DNA of 64,000 nt from Rathayibacter rathayi (GCF_004011095.1 NZ_CP028129.1:2170001-2234000), one strand, 5' to 3'. Positions 7,196 through 15,913 are shown, numbered from the stretch's first letter. Notes: a model not told the origin generated them from the letters alone. Made by a program: numbers and translations.

Positions 7196-8740
7196 TCAGC
7201 CCGCCGGCAGCTCCACCCGGAAGCTCGTACGCCCCGGCTCGGACGTCACGAGGACGCGCCCGCCGTGGGCGTCGGCGACCGCCGCCACGATCGCGAGGCC
7301 CAGTCCCGTCGATCCGGTACTGCGTGCCCGCGAGGAGTCGCCGCGGGCAAACCGCTCGAACAGCACCGGCGTCAGATCCGGGGCGATCCCCGGGCCGGAG
7401 TCAGTGACCGTCACGACCGCGATCGGCCGCCCGTCCAACGTCTCCTCGGCAAGGGCCGCCACCACGCGGGTGCCAGGAGGTGTGTGCACGGTCGCATTGC
7501 GCAGCAGATTGGCGACCACCTGGTGCAGGCGGAAACCGTCGCCGCGGATCTCGATCGGCTGCTCGGGGAGCTCGAGGTCCCACTCGTGGTCCGGGCCAGC
7601 GGCATGAGCGTCCGCGAGCGCCTCGATCACGAGCAGGGTCAGGTCGACGGGCTCCTTCTCGAGATCGCGACCCTCGTCGAGGCGGGCGAGCAGGAGGAGG
7701 TCCTCGACGAGTGAGGTCATCCGGGTGGCGGCCGATTCGATCCGGTCGAGGGAGTAGACGGCCGACTCCGACAGCTCGGTACCGCCGCGGCGGGGCAGCT
7801 CCGCGTAACCGCGGATCGCCGCGAGGGGGGTCCGCAGCTCATGCGAGGCGTCGGCGACGAACTGCCGGACCTTGTTCTCGCTCGCCTGCCGCGACTCCAA
7901 CGCCCCGGTGACATGGTCGAGCATGCGGTTGAAGGCGGCGCCCACCCGGCCGACCTCGGTGCGGGTGTCGGCGTCCTCCTCCGGGACCCGCTCGACCAGC
8001 TCGACGTCGCCGCGGTCGAGCGGCAGCTCGGCGACCCGCGTCGCCGTCGCCTCCACTCGCTCCAGCGGTCGCAGAGCCACGCGGATGATCGCGGTCGCGA
8101 TCAGGGCGACCAGCAGCATCGCGAGCAGCACCACCACGACGACGACCCAGGCGAGGGACGCGAGCGTCTCGGCCACCTCGCCCAGCGGCACGCCGACGAC
8201 GACGATGGACCCGTCGATCATCGCCGCGCGCACGCGGTAGGTGCCGAGGCTGCCGGGCAACTCGATTGTCACCTCCTGGCCTGCTGCGGCGACCGCGGCC
8301 GCGAGTACCGAGTCGGCGGGGTCCGAGAATTGCCTGCAGACTCCGCCTGCGTCGACGTAGGCACCGATGAAGGAGCCGTCGGAGTCCCGGACGGCGGTGA
8401 TCGTGCTGAGGTTCTGGCTCGGGCCGCTGCCGAAGGATCCGCTCGGACAGGTCGTCGCCCGGTCGATCGCGCTGAGTCCGTCGAATCCGCTCGGTCCGTC
8501 GAAATCCTGGAGGCGCTTGAGCGACTGGCTCAGCGACGCGTCTGTACTGCCATAAAGGATCGAGCGCGCCGAGAGCACGCTGACCGCCCCCACGACGCCC
8601 GCCGTCACCGCGACCAGTGCGACCACGGCGACGACCATCCGTCGCCGCAACGTCCACGGTACGTGCCGGCTGCGGCGGGAGCGGCGGAGGGCGGAGCGGG
8701 TCGCGAAGTCGCCGAGCGTGGGGCGGCCTCCGAGGCTCAC
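7196..8740 (-). CDS. Sensor histidine kinase, TcrY-like
   Basis: 514 residues. An N-terminal basic stretch is followed by TM1 (about 33-57), an extracytoplasmic sensor domain, TM2 (about 173-198, VVVVVVLLAMLLVALIATAII) and a HAMP linker. The HisKA helix carries ASHELRTPLAAIRGY with the phospho-acceptor His. The ATPase domain shows the N box (NLLRNATVHT), DSGPGI and GSTGLGLAIV. It should phosphorylate the response regulator encoded immediately upstream, whose stop codon overlaps this start by 4 bp (ATGA), indicating translational coupling. The signal is unknown. A family B array lies just past the stop. Confidence 0.93.
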   Translation of the reverse strand: MSLGGRPTLGDFATRSALRRSRRSRHVPWTLRRRMVVAVVALVAVTAGVVGAVSVLSARSILYGSTDASLSQSLKRLQDFDGPSGFDGLSAIDRATTCPSGSFGSGPSQNLSTITAVRDSDGSFIGAYVDAGGVCRQFSDPADSVLAAAVAAAGQEVTIELPGSLGTYRVRAAMIDGSIVVVGVPLGEVAETLASLAWVVVVVVLLAMLLVALIATAIIRVALRPLERVEATATRVAELPLDRGDVELVERVPEEDADTRTEVGRVGAAFNRMLDHVTGALESRQASENKVRQFVADASHELRTPLAAIRGYAELPRRGGTELSESAVYSLDRIESAATRMTSLVEDLLLLARLDEGRDLEKEPVDLTLLVIEALADAHAAGPDHEWDLELPEQPIEIRGDGFRLHQVVANLLRNATVHTPPGTRVVAALAEETLDGRPIAVVTVTDSGPGIAPDLTPVLFERFARGDSSRARSTGSTGLGLAIVAAVADAHGGRVLVTSEPGRTSFRVELPAG

Positions 8741-9498
8741 TGGTCGGCGGGCTTCAGCAGATAACCGGCGCCGCGGACGGTGTGGATCATCGGCGAGCGG
8801 CCCGCGTCGACCTTTTTACGCAGGTAGGAGATGTAGATCTCGACCACGCTCGACTTGCCGCCGAAGTCGTACGACCAGACGCGGTCGAGGATCTGGGTCT
8901 TGCTGAGGACGCGACGGGGGTTGCGCATCAGGAAGCGCAGCAGCTCGAACTCGGTGGCGGTCAGCTCGATCTCGTCGGCGCCCCGGCGCACTTCATGGCT
9001 GTCCTCGTTCAGCACCAGATCGCCGATCACAACCTCGGGGTCGTCGGCGTCGTTCGCGAGCAGGGTGCTGCGGCGGATGAGGCCGCGCATCCGGGCCACC
9101 AGCTCCTCGAGCGAGAAGGGCTTGGTCACGTAGTCGTCACCGCCCGCGGTGAGACCGGCGATCCGGTCGTCGAGGGCGTCCTTGGCCGTGAGGAAGAGCA
9201 CGGGAGTCTCGCTGCCGTCGGCGCGCACCCGATGGAGCACCTGGAGGCCATCGATGTCGGGAAGCATCACGTCGAGCACGATCACGTCCGGCCGGAACTC
9301 GCGGGCGATCGTGATCGCGGCGCGGCCCTCGGCGGCGGTGCGCACCTCCCAGCCCTCGTAGCGCAGCGCCATCTGGAGCAGGTCGGTGAGGGTGCTCTCG
9401 TCGTCGACGACGAGGACGCGGATCGGAGTCCCGTCGGCGCGCGTGAGGCGGGTGCGCTGCGCGGGGGCGAGGTGCTTCGAGGGTGCCGGGGTGCTCAT
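8737..9498 (-). CDS. OmpR/PhoB-family response regulator, TcrX-like
   Basis: 253 residues. Receiver domain about 26-140: acidic pair VVDDES, phospho-acceptor Asp in VIVLDVMLPDIDG, conserved Lys in VTKPFS. Winged-helix DNA-binding domain about 155-250, with ELTATEFELLRFL, RVLSKTQILDRVW and HTVRGAGYLLK. First gene of a two-gene operon with the histidine kinase (4-bp overlap). A 25-residue N-terminal extension precedes the receiver. A GATACT box lies six bases before the ATG, so the message is probably leaderless. Confidence 0.94.
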   Translation of the reverse strand: MSTPAPSKHLAPAQRTRLTRADGTPIRVLVVDDESTLTDLLQMALRYEGWEVRTAAEGRAAITIAREFRPDVIVLDVMLPDIDGLQVLHRVRADGSETPVLFLTAKDALDDRIAGLTAGGDDYVTKPFSLEELVARMRGLIRRSTLLANDADDPEVVIGDLVLNEDSHEVRRGADEIELTATEFELLRFLMRNPRRVLSKTQILDRVWSYDFGGKSSVVEIYISYLRKKVDAGRSPMIHTVRGAGYLLKPADQ

Positions 9499-9504
9499 GA
9501 CTCC

Positions 9505-9510
9505 AGTATC
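9505..9510 (-). promoter_or_regulatory. -10 box (GATACT) of the two-component operon
   Basis: On the minus strand GATACT, then GGAGTC, then ATG at 9498. The spacing matches the other leaderless starts in the window. GGAG could also be read as a very close ribosome-binding site. Confidence 0.45.
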
Positions 9511-10101
9511 GGGAGTTTCCTATGGACGAGCTATGACCCTGTGATGCCGTCGCTGTGGGCTCCCGATGTGCCGTCGGCGGATCTGCGGCGTGTGCCGTCA
9601 CCAGCACCGAGACCGTGAGCGCTATCGCGCTTATCGGTGACGGCCGGCATTCTGCCGTAGAAGTGGCGAAACAGAGCGACGTGAGCGAGATGAGCATCAG
9701 AATCCCAAGACCATTCTTCTCGCGCTGAACAGGAGGACCTCAAGGGGTCACCCCAGCATCTGCTCGACGAAGCGAAGACACCCCAGAGAAGCCGTACCGG
9801 ACATGACGCAGAGCCGGTGGACATCAGCACTACACCCTGGCTGGGGGTAGAACGAGCTTGTACTGTCGGTCGGTGGATTGCTAGCGTACTGCGGAGATGA
9901 AGCGTGAAACGTCGCTTTCTTTATGACCGTCGGTACAGCCACTGCACCCAAAAAGCTATTCTGTCGGAATCGCTCTCAGAGCTGGTATCTCTCAGAGAGC
10001 TGGTGACTCAGAGAGCTGGTGAAGAGAGGGATTGACGATCAGGCCGACCTACTCCTCGACCACTAGATTCGTAGTCAACCTTTAAGGCAGGCTCGGAGCA
10101 G
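9511..10101. other. Intergenic region without a supported gene
   Basis: About 590 bp of lower GC than the surroundings. Short open frames exist on the minus strand (to 9830 and 9951), but they show no domain, good start site or GC-rich third positions. The only structure is a set of direct repeats near 9972-10022. It could hold promoters for the downstream membrane-protein operon or be a remnant of acquired DNA. Confidence 0.5.
9972..10022 (+). repeat. Three degenerate 16-bp direct repeats
   Basis: Units resembling CTCAGAGAGCTGGTGA occur three times back to back, the first diverged. They lie about 80 bp before the GTG at 10102 and could be regulator-binding sites or slippage products. Confidence 0.6.
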
Positions 10102-10647
10102 GTGAATTTCTTCGTGAATCACATCCACGCCTTTCTCGAATCGGCGCAATTGCACATCACCGATTTGACGAGCTTGCGAAACGTCGCAACGAATCGAAGG
10201 AACGGCCCAGTGTGGCTGAAGGTACTGGAGGCATTTCTCCTGCTGAGTTTCGGCGGCATGGTCGCCCTTGCAGTCGTTCTCGTAGACTCGATCGGCGCGG
10301 TGTCGGCGACACTCACGATGCTCCCCTCCGTGCTCGTCCTTGCTCTCGGACTGGTGCTCATCACTGCGACAGTTCGCCTCGATGTCACCGATCACCTCGA
10401 GCTGCGCTTCGTTCCGAACTGGCGGCGTCGCCTGAACTTCTTCGACGTGCAGTCCGTCGCGGTCGAGGACCACACCCGGTTCCGTTTCGGTGGCGTCGGC
10501 CTGCGCTGGAGGGGCAACGCGACCAGGTTGATCCTCGAGAATCGCCCTACTCTCATCCTGCGCACTCGCGGCGACAAGGAGTACGCAGTGCAGTGTCAGC
10601 AGCCACAGCGCGTGGTTGACCTGGTCCGAGCCGGGATGGATGCGTGA
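10102..10647 (+). CDS. Membrane protein of unknown function, PH-like cytosolic domain
   Basis: 181 residues from GTG 10102, or 145 from GTG 10210, which has a better ribosome-binding site (GAAGGA, 8 nt spacing). Two membrane helices (about 44-63 and 68-92) form a hairpin. The remainder, with LELRFVPNWRRRLNFF, VAVEDHTRFRFGG and LILRTRGDKEYAVQC, has the strand pattern of bacterial PH-like membrane proteins. Its stop overlaps the next start (TGATG), so it is coupled to a CPBP protease. GC content is lower than in the neighbours, particularly in the first 110 bp, which hints at acquired or relict sequence. Function not recognised. Confidence 0.55.
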   Translation: MNFFVNHIHAFLESAQLHITDLTSLRNVATNRRNGPVWLKVLEAFLLLSFGGMVALAVVLVDSIGAVSATLTMLPSVLVLALGLVLITATVRLDVTDHLELRFVPNWRRRLNFFDVQSVAVEDHTRFRFGGVGLRWRGNATRLILENRPTLILRTRGDKEYAVQCQQPQRVVDLVRAGMDA

Positions 10648-11708
10648 TGACCGCGCGTTCGCGTACCGTGCGACAAAGAGGAACAGCAGGGGCGGATGAC
10701 GCGACCGCCGCATGGCCGACAATCGCGGTATTCGTGATAGTCGCCTTCGGACTGGCCTGGGCGGTGGAGTTCCCGCTGTGGATCACGGGAAGCGGACTGT
10801 CATCGGCGTTCGCCACAGTGCTCGTGCCAGCAATGATGGTCACACCCCTCGTCGCGACACTGACGGTCGTCCTCCTCCAACGGCAGCAGGGGACCCGCGC
10901 GGAGCTGAGGCAACTCGGGGTTTGGCCACTGCATCCGCTGAAACGAACGATCGGATTCACGGTCCTGGCCGTGCTCCTCGTCCCCGTCGTCGTCCTTGCG
11001 GGGATCGGACTCTCCGCAGCGCTGGGCTTCGTGACACTCGACGTCGTCCATCTGTCAGGATTCAGCGCCGCCCTGGAGGCCGCCACTGGGGGGCCACTTC
11101 CCGTGCCGGTGTGGACGATCGCGACACTCCAACTCCTCAGCATCCCGCTCGGTACCGCAGTGAACTCGGTACTCGCCTTCGGCGAGGAGGTCGGATGGCG
11201 TGGCTGGTTACTTCCCGCACTGCTACCCCTCGGTACCTGGCCTGCGCTCATCATCACCGGTGTGCTGTGGGGCGCTTGGCACGCACCGATCATCCTGCTG
11301 GGCTATAACTTCGACGAACCGAATCTCGTCGGCGTCGGCCTGATGATCATTGCGACAACCCTCATCGGCGTGCTTGTCGGATGGCTTCGGATGAGGAGCG
11401 CATCGCTGTGGCCAGCGGTCTTCGCCCACGGCGCACTCAACGCGGCCGGCGGGCTTGTCACCCTGTTCGCCGCACAAGAGGAATCCGTTGACCCGATCCT
11501 CGCAGGACCACTCGGCGTCGGATCCTGGATCGCCTTCACCATCGTCGTGGTCGTGCTGGTGCTCACCCGCCAGCTTCCCCACCGTCGGTCGAAGCTCGGA
11601 AAGGGCGGCAGCTGGAGCCGATCCGCCCCTCTCACTCCGGATCGGCGTCCAGCTCCTCCGGGTCGATCGCCGCGGTCCGCGCATAACCGCGGACCCGGCG
11701 GTCGATGA
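10647..11708 (+). CDS. CPBP-family intramembrane glutamic endopeptidase
   Basis: 353 residues with about eight membrane helices. The family (Abi/CAAX protease and bacteriocin-processing) signature is complete: FGEEVGWRGWLLP with the catalytic Glu pair, GAWHAPIILLG with the first His, and VFAHGALNA with the second His. The family includes CAAX-prenyl proteases and bacteriocin self-immunity proteins; the substrate here is unknown. The start overlaps the stop of the upstream membrane protein by one base. The last ~40 residues are basic and Pro-rich, and the gene overlaps the 3' end of the convergent amino-acid permease by 77 bp, so the tail may be a recent extension. Confidence 0.85.
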   Translation: MTARSRTVRQRGTAGADDATAAWPTIAVFVIVAFGLAWAVEFPLWITGSGLSSAFATVLVPAMMVTPLVATLTVVLLQRQQGTRAELRQLGVWPLHPLKRTIGFTVLAVLLVPVVVLAGIGLSAALGFVTLDVVHLSGFSAALEAATGGPLPVPVWTIATLQLLSIPLGTAVNSVLAFGEEVGWRGWLLPALLPLGTWPALIITGVLWGAWHAPIILLGYNFDEPNLVGVGLMIIATTLIGVLVGWLRMRSASLWPAVFAHGALNAAGGLVTLFAAQEESVDPILAGPLGVGSWIAFTIVVVVLVLTRQLPHRRSKLGKGGSWSRSAPLTPDRRPAPPGRSPRSAHNRGPGGR

Positions 11709-13053
11709 AGGTCGCCACCCAGAGCAGCACGCCGATCACGAGCAGCACCCCCGCGATCCCGTATTGGGCCGTGTCGCGCCCGGAGGTGATCGGCAACACC
11801 AAGGAGACGCAGGCGATCGCGCCTAGCACCGGCAGCACGGTGGGGGTCCGGAAGTGACGGTGCTCCACCGGCTGGCGCCGCAGCACCAGCACCGCAACGT
11901 TGACGATCGCGAACACGGCGAGCAGGAGCAGCGACGTGGTCCCTCCCAGCAGCACGGCGATGGGGTCGGCGGGGTCGCGCGACACGTAGGCGGTGAGCAG
12001 CAGCGCGATCACGGTGGTGAACAGGATCGCGGCCCAGGGCGTCCGTCGTCCGCGCAGCACATTCTGCAGGAACGGCGGCAGCACGCCCTGGCGGCTCATT
12101 CCATAGAGCAGGCGGCTGGCCATCATCATGTTGATCAGCGCGCTGTTGGCCACGGCGAAGAGCGAGAGGAAGGGCAGGAGCGTCGAGATCGGGAAGTCGG
12201 GCGCCGCCGCCTCGACCACGGTGACGAGCGGAGTGTCGTTGCCGGCCAGCTCCCCCACCGGCACGATCGCGACGGCGAGCGTGGACACCAGCACGTACAC
12301 CACCGCGGTGATACCCAGACCCGTGAGCATCACCCGGGGGAAGATGCGGCTGGGATCCTTGGTCTCCTCCGCCATGTTCACCGAGTCCTCGAAGCCGACC
12401 ATCGCGAAAAAGGCGAGCGAGGTCGCGGTGCTCACGGCGAGCAGCAGCGACTTGTCCTCCGGCGCCTCGAACGCGACCACCCGCGAGAAGTCGGCCTGCC
12501 CGCCGAAGACCGCGAAGAAACAGACGACGATGACCAACAGAAGTCCCGAGAGCTCGATCAGAGTGAGCACAACGTTCAGACCAACGCTCTCGGCGACGCC
12601 GCGCAGGTTGACCAGCGCGATGCAGACCATGAAGATCAGCGCGATACTCAGCCGCGTCCCCGCGCCGTCGCCAAGCCCGAAGCCGATCGCGACGTTACTC
12701 GCGAACGCTCCCGAGGCAGCGGAGGCCGACGTGATCCCGCTCGCCATCACGGTGAAGCACACCAGGAACGTGACGAAGTGGATCCCGAACGCCTTGTGCG
12801 CGTAGAGGGCCGCCCCTGCCGCCTGCGGATACTTCGTCACCAGCTCGAGGTAGGAGCAGGCGGTGAGCGTGGCGACGACGAACGCGAGCACGAAGGGGAG
12901 CCACGCGGCTCCGCCGACCTCGGCCGCGACCTGACCGGTGAGGGCGTAGATTCCGGTGCCGAGGATGTCGCCGACCACGAACAGCAGCAGCAGCTTCGGG
13001 CCGAGCACCCGCTTGAGCTCAGGTGGGGCGGCGGTCTCTCTCGTCGTGGTCAT
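11632..13053 (-). CDS. APC-superfamily amino acid permease
   Basis: 473 residues with 12 predicted membrane helices. The start of TM1 carries VVGDILGTGIYAL, the APC helix-breaking G-S/T-G motif that binds the substrate backbone. FFAMVGFEDSVNMAEETKDPSR in the TM6 region is the family consensus. It should import an amino acid by proton symport. A GGGAGGGG ribosome-binding site supports the ATG at 13053. It is a single gene that converges on the CPBP gene with a 77-bp overlap. Confidence 0.9.
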   Translation of the reverse strand: MTTTRETAAPPELKRVLGPKLLLLFVVGDILGTGIYALTGQVAAEVGGAAWLPFVLAFVVATLTACSYLELVTKYPQAAGAALYAHKAFGIHFVTFLVCFTVMASGITSASAASGAFASNVAIGFGLGDGAGTRLSIALIFMVCIALVNLRGVAESVGLNVVLTLIELSGLLLVIVVCFFAVFGGQADFSRVVAFEAPEDKSLLLAVSTATSLAFFAMVGFEDSVNMAEETKDPSRIFPRVMLTGLGITAVVYVLVSTLAVAIVPVGELAGNDTPLVTVVEAAAPDFPISTLLPFLSLFAVANSALINMMMASRLLYGMSRQGVLPPFLQNVLRGRRTPWAAILFTTVIALLLTAYVSRDPADPIAVLLGGTTSLLLLAVFAIVNVAVLVLRRQPVEHRHFRTPTVLPVLGAIACVSLVLPITSGRDTAQYGIAGVLLVIGVLLWVATFIDRRVRGYARTAAIDPEELDADPE

Positions 13054-13189
13054 CGTCGGCCCCTCCCGTTGCGGATGAGCGCGAGCCTACGACCGCGGAC
13101 GCCGCCCGGGAAGGGCCGCCTGCACCTGGCCGACGGGCGAGTGTGGGAGGCGATCTGACCGGATGCCCCGGCCACTCCCCGACACTCGC

Positions 13190-13915
13190 TCAGCGGGCGT
13201 GGGCTGCCAGGAACGCGAGGGCGCGCGGCCACGCGTCAGTCGCCGCCTCTGCCTGGTAGGTCTGCTCGTTCGCGTCGTTGAAGAAGGCGTGACCGGCGCC
13301 CGGGTAGACGATGACCTCGACATCCTTGCCCTCGGTGGCCTCCCTGACGCGCGGGACCTGCTCGACCAGCGGAGCGTCGCGGTCGCCCAGGAACGCCAGT
13401 ACCGGCACCTGCAGCGCGCCGAGTTCCTGCGCGGAGGCGGTGACGTGTCCGTAGAACGGCACGGCCGCGGCCAGGCGCGGCTCGGTGAGAGCGAGTGCCC
13501 AGGAGAAAGTGCCGCCGTAGCAGAAGCCGGTGACGCAGACGCTGGTCGATCCTTCCTGTCGCAGCAGCCGCTCGACGAGGGCGCGGAGGATCGCGACGGT
13601 GCGCGTCGCGTGCTCCGGAGTGAAGACGGGGGCGAAGAAGGTGCGCAGCTCGACCTGACGCGGCAGGCGCCGCACCGGGTGGCCGTAGTCGGCGCGCTGC
13701 TCCTCGTCGAGCTGCTCGAGCAGGCCGCTCTCGGCCAGCAGCTCCGGCGCGACGACGCTGTACCCCTCGGCCGCATACCGGTCGGCGACCGAGCGGATGT
13801 GTCCGTCGACCCCCCACACCTCGTGGATCAGGATCAGCGCTCGGCCGCCCTCTCCGCTGCGGTACACCGGTACGTCGTGCTCGGCCAGGGTCCAGGTCTC
13901 ATCGCTCGTGGGCAT
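13190..13915 (-). CDS. Dienelactone hydrolase-family protein
   Basis: 241 residues, alpha/beta-hydrolase fold. LILIHEVWGV is the oxyanion region, GFCYGGTFSW holds the nucleophile Cys of true dienelactone hydrolases, FLGDRDAPLV the Asp and GAGHAFFND the His, so the Cys-Asp-His triad is complete. It would open lactones such as dienelactone or act as a general carboxyl esterase. It stands alone, with no aromatic-degradation genes nearby. The ATG at 13915 follows a TAGTGT box by six bases. Confidence 0.9.
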   Translation of the reverse strand: MPTSDETWTLAEHDVPVYRSGEGGRALILIHEVWGVDGHIRSVADRYAAEGYSVVAPELLAESGLLEQLDEEQRADYGHPVRRLPRQVELRTFFAPVFTPEHATRTVAILRALVERLLRQEGSTSVCVTGFCYGGTFSWALALTEPRLAAAVPFYGHVTASAQELGALQVPVLAFLGDRDAPLVEQVPRVREATEGKDVEVIVYPGAGHAFFNDANEQTYQAEAATDAWPRALAFLAAHAR

Positions 13916-13921
13916 GACGGA

Positions 13922-13927
13922 ACACTA
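13922..13927 (-). promoter_or_regulatory. -10 box (TAGTGT) of the dienelactone hydrolase gene
   Basis: Minus strand TAGTGT, six bases, ATG at 13915; leaderless spacing. Confidence 0.5.
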
Positions 13928-14095
13928 ACCCCGGGAGGAGGCGGCTCAGGAGCCTGACTCGCAGCTGCGCAACTCCGCCACGTCGGCCGTCAGCGTCGGC
14001 CGTCAGCGTCGGCTCGCCGCCGAGCAGGAAGGCCTCGTTCCTCGAACTTTCGGCCAGGACGGCGAGTGTTGCGTCGTGCACGCAATCCCGCTCGG

Positions 14096-14574
14096 TCAGG
14101 AGCACGGAGGAGCCGACGGTCGCCGCGGTCGCCGCTCCGGAGCGGGCGGCGCCGTCAGGATGTCGTCCCACTCCAGTGCGCGCTCGATGCGGAAGCCGTG
14201 CCGCTCGTAGAGGCGACGGGCGTCGCTGCGCTTCAGCACGTCGAGGCGGAAGCTAGGCCCGGCCGCGCCTCCTCCTGCATCACCCGCCGGAGCACGGCAC
14301 CGCCGACGCCGCGGCCCTGCGCGTGCGGGGCGAGGGAGAAGTGCTCGATCCAGACCGCGTCGGGCTCGACACGCGCCGCGATGCTTCCGGCGAACGCGCT
14401 CACGCGGGTGAGGTCGGGGCGGTAGCCGTCGAGGAAGCGGTGCCGCACGCGGTGCGCGTCGTAACGGCCGAGGGTCGGGAGGGACGGACGCATCACGACC
14501 GCGCGCAGCTCCGCACTCGCGACACCGTCCTCCGCCCTCGCGGGGCAGAGCGACCAGGCTGGGTCAGCGGCCAC
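14096..14574 (-). pseudogene. GNAT acetyltransferase broken by a frameshift
   Basis: The first part, in one frame (from a GTG at 14574 or an internal ATG at 14492), reads ELRAVVMRPSLPTLGRYD and then AVWIEHFSLAPHAQGRGVGG, the acetyl-CoA binding motif A of GNAT enzymes. It hits a stop at 14233 after a sudden change to LASASTC. The expected C-terminus (SFRLDVLKRSDARRLYERHG) continues in another frame to 14096, so one base has been lost near 14255. The upstream end would overlap the LysR-like gene by about 10 bp, suggesting they once formed an operon. Either a true pseudogene or a one-base sequencing error. Confidence 0.75.
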
Positions 14575-15421
14575 GGGGCTTGCGGGTGCGCCGCACCGCG
14601 GGGGCCGACGCTTTCGGCCGGGCCGGCTTCTTTCTGCCGCCTCCGGCCTTCTCGGCCTTCTCGCGCGCCTCCCGCGCCTTCGCCTTCGCCGCCTTTGCGC
14701 GGGACTCGACCTTCGGCGTCGCGGCGGTCCCGCGCGTCGTGTTCGCGCTGCGGCCGCGGACCACGCCGATAAAGTCCTCGACATCGTCGCCCTTGTCCTC
14801 GGTCACCCACGCGAGTCGCACGCTGGAGGGAGCAACACCGGTCACCGGGACGGCGGTCACGTCCTTGCGGCTGTGCACGCGCGCCACCGACTGCGGCAGG
14901 ATCAGCACGCCCACTCCGGCCGCGACCTGCTCGACCGCGTCGTCGAGGCCGGCCATCCGCGGCAGCGCCCGCCGCGAGCCGTCGGCGACCTCCTTGGCGA
15001 TTGCCGCCCACTCGGGCACGTCCGCCGGCTCCTGGAGGAGGTGCTCGCCGGCCAGCTCGGCGACGGCGAGCTCCTCCGCAGCGGCCAGGGCGTGCTCGCG
15101 GCCGAGCACGGCGACCGGCTGCTCGTCGTAGAGGTGGATCGAGCTGAGCGCGGCGGAGGAGACCTCGCCGCGGACGAACGAGAGCTGCGCGCGGCCGTCG
15201 AGCAGCGCCTCCTCCTGCGCGCGCTCGGCGACGACGGTGATCCGCAGCGGCAGGTCGGTGCGGCGCTGACCCCAGACGCGGGTCCACTTGGTGGGGGTGA
15301 CGCCGGGCACGAGGGCGACGGAGAGGACGGGGCCGGTGGGGGCGGCGCCCGACACCCCGTCCGGGCACTCCTGCATCTCGGGAGCAGCCTGCGGGTCGTC
15401 GGTCTCGGGCTGCTCGCTCAT
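14564..15421 (-). CDS. LysR-type substrate-binding domain protein without a helix-turn-helix
   Basis: 285 residues. There is no N-terminal DNA-binding domain. From about residue 30, LSVALVPGVTPTKWTRVW and then LSFVRGE, VAVLGREHAL and AGVGVLILPQSVARVH follow the periplasmic-binding-like effector domain of LysR regulators. The C-terminal 80 residues are a Lys/Ala/Arg-rich tail (KAAKAKAREAREKAEKAG) that may bind nucleic acid. An in-frame ATG exists 60 bp upstream, but ATG 15421 has a GAGGGG ribosome-binding site. It is divergent from a DUF5997 gene, a pairing recognised from other actinobacteria, so the two probably work together. Ligand unknown. Confidence 0.8.
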   Translation of the reverse strand: MSEQPETDDPQAAPEMQECPDGVSGAAPTGPVLSVALVPGVTPTKWTRVWGQRRTDLPLRITVVAERAQEEALLDGRAQLSFVRGEVSSAALSSIHLYDEQPVAVLGREHALAAAEELAVAELAGEHLLQEPADVPEWAAIAKEVADGSRRALPRMAGLDDAVEQVAAGVGVLILPQSVARVHSRKDVTAVPVTGVAPSSVRLAWVTEDKGDDVEDFIGVVRGRSANTTRGTAATPKVESRAKAAKAKAREAREKAEKAGGGRKKPARPKASAPAVRRTRKPRGR

Positions 15422-15453
15422 CCCCTCAGGGTAGGTGCTGTGCGCCGCGCCGG

Positions 15454-15459
15454 TAGGGT
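15454..15459 (+). promoter_or_regulatory. -10 box (TAGGGT) of the DUF5997 gene
   Basis: TAGGGT, then TACCGA, then ATG at 15466. Six-base spacing and no ribosome-binding site, so leaderless. Confidence 0.55.
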
Positions 15460-15465
15460 TACCGA

Positions 15466-15846
15466 ATGGCCAAGGCGACACAGACGATGAAGGCTGCGAC
15501 CGCGGCGAAGAAGCTGCAGGTCTACCTGCCTGCCACCCCGGAGGAGTTCCAGGAGTCGGCGATCACGCGCGAGCAGTACGACGAACTCGTCGCGAACCCG
15601 CCCGCCTGGCTCGTACAGCTGCGCGAGGAGGGGCCGCACCCCCGCTCCGTCATCGCCTCCCGGTTGAACGTCTCGATCTCGGGCCTGGCCCGCGGCGGCG
15701 TGACCGATGCCTTGACCACTCCTGAGATCCAGGCCCTGCTCGACGAGGTTCCCGAGTGGCTGCGCGTCGAGCAGAACCGCTATGCCGAGGTCCGCCGCGA
15801 GCAGGCGCGCCTCAAGTTCGAGCGCGCCGCCAAGTCCGCCGACTGA
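15466..15846 (+). CDS. DUF5997 family protein
   Basis: 126 residues, soluble, beginning MAKATQTMKAATAAKKL and continuing VYLPATPEEFQ, the recognisable opening of the DUF5997 family found in actinobacteria. The middle (PRSVIASRLNVSISGLAR) looks like a helix-turn-helix, which would suit a regulatory partner for the divergent LysR-like binding protein that lacks one; this is inference. The C-terminus is a charged helix. It ends at a family A palindrome and converges on a sugar isomerase gene. Confidence 0.85.
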   Translation: MAKATQTMKAATAAKKLQVYLPATPEEFQESAITREQYDELVANPPAWLVQLREEGPHPRSVIASRLNVSISGLARGGVTDALTTPEIQALLDEVPEWLRVEQNRYAEVRREQARLKFERAAKSAD

Positions 15847-15850
15847 CCCG

Positions 15851-15913
15851 CCGCGAGATGCCACTTACGAGGCCGACACGCCGCGGCGGGCCGTCATAAG
15901 TGGCATCTCGCGG
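15851..15913. repeat. Family A palindromic element (63 nt)
   Basis: Ends CCGCGAGATG and CATCTCGCGG, inner arms ATGCCACTTA and TAAGTGGCAT. The core GCGGCGTGTCG reads on the minus strand, so this copy is inverted relative to the others. It fills the gap between two convergent genes. Confidence 0.85.

Noticed and set aside
6338..7714. 458-codon open frame crossing the repeat array on the plus strand
   Set aside because: Begins inside the oxidoreductase in the wrong frame, crosses the family B array and continues antisense to the histidine kinase.
9531..9951. Two short minus-strand frames (99 and 67 codons)
   Set aside because: No ribosome-binding site, no domain and no codon bias like the neighbours; treated as non-coding.
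11854..13158. 434-codon open frame on the plus strand
   Set aside because: Antisense shadow of the APC permease; compositionally biased and without motifs.
13899..14171. 90-codon minus-strand frame
   Set aside because: It overlaps the true C-terminal frame of the broken GNAT gene and contains slippage repeats (GTCGGCCGTCAGC); no motif.
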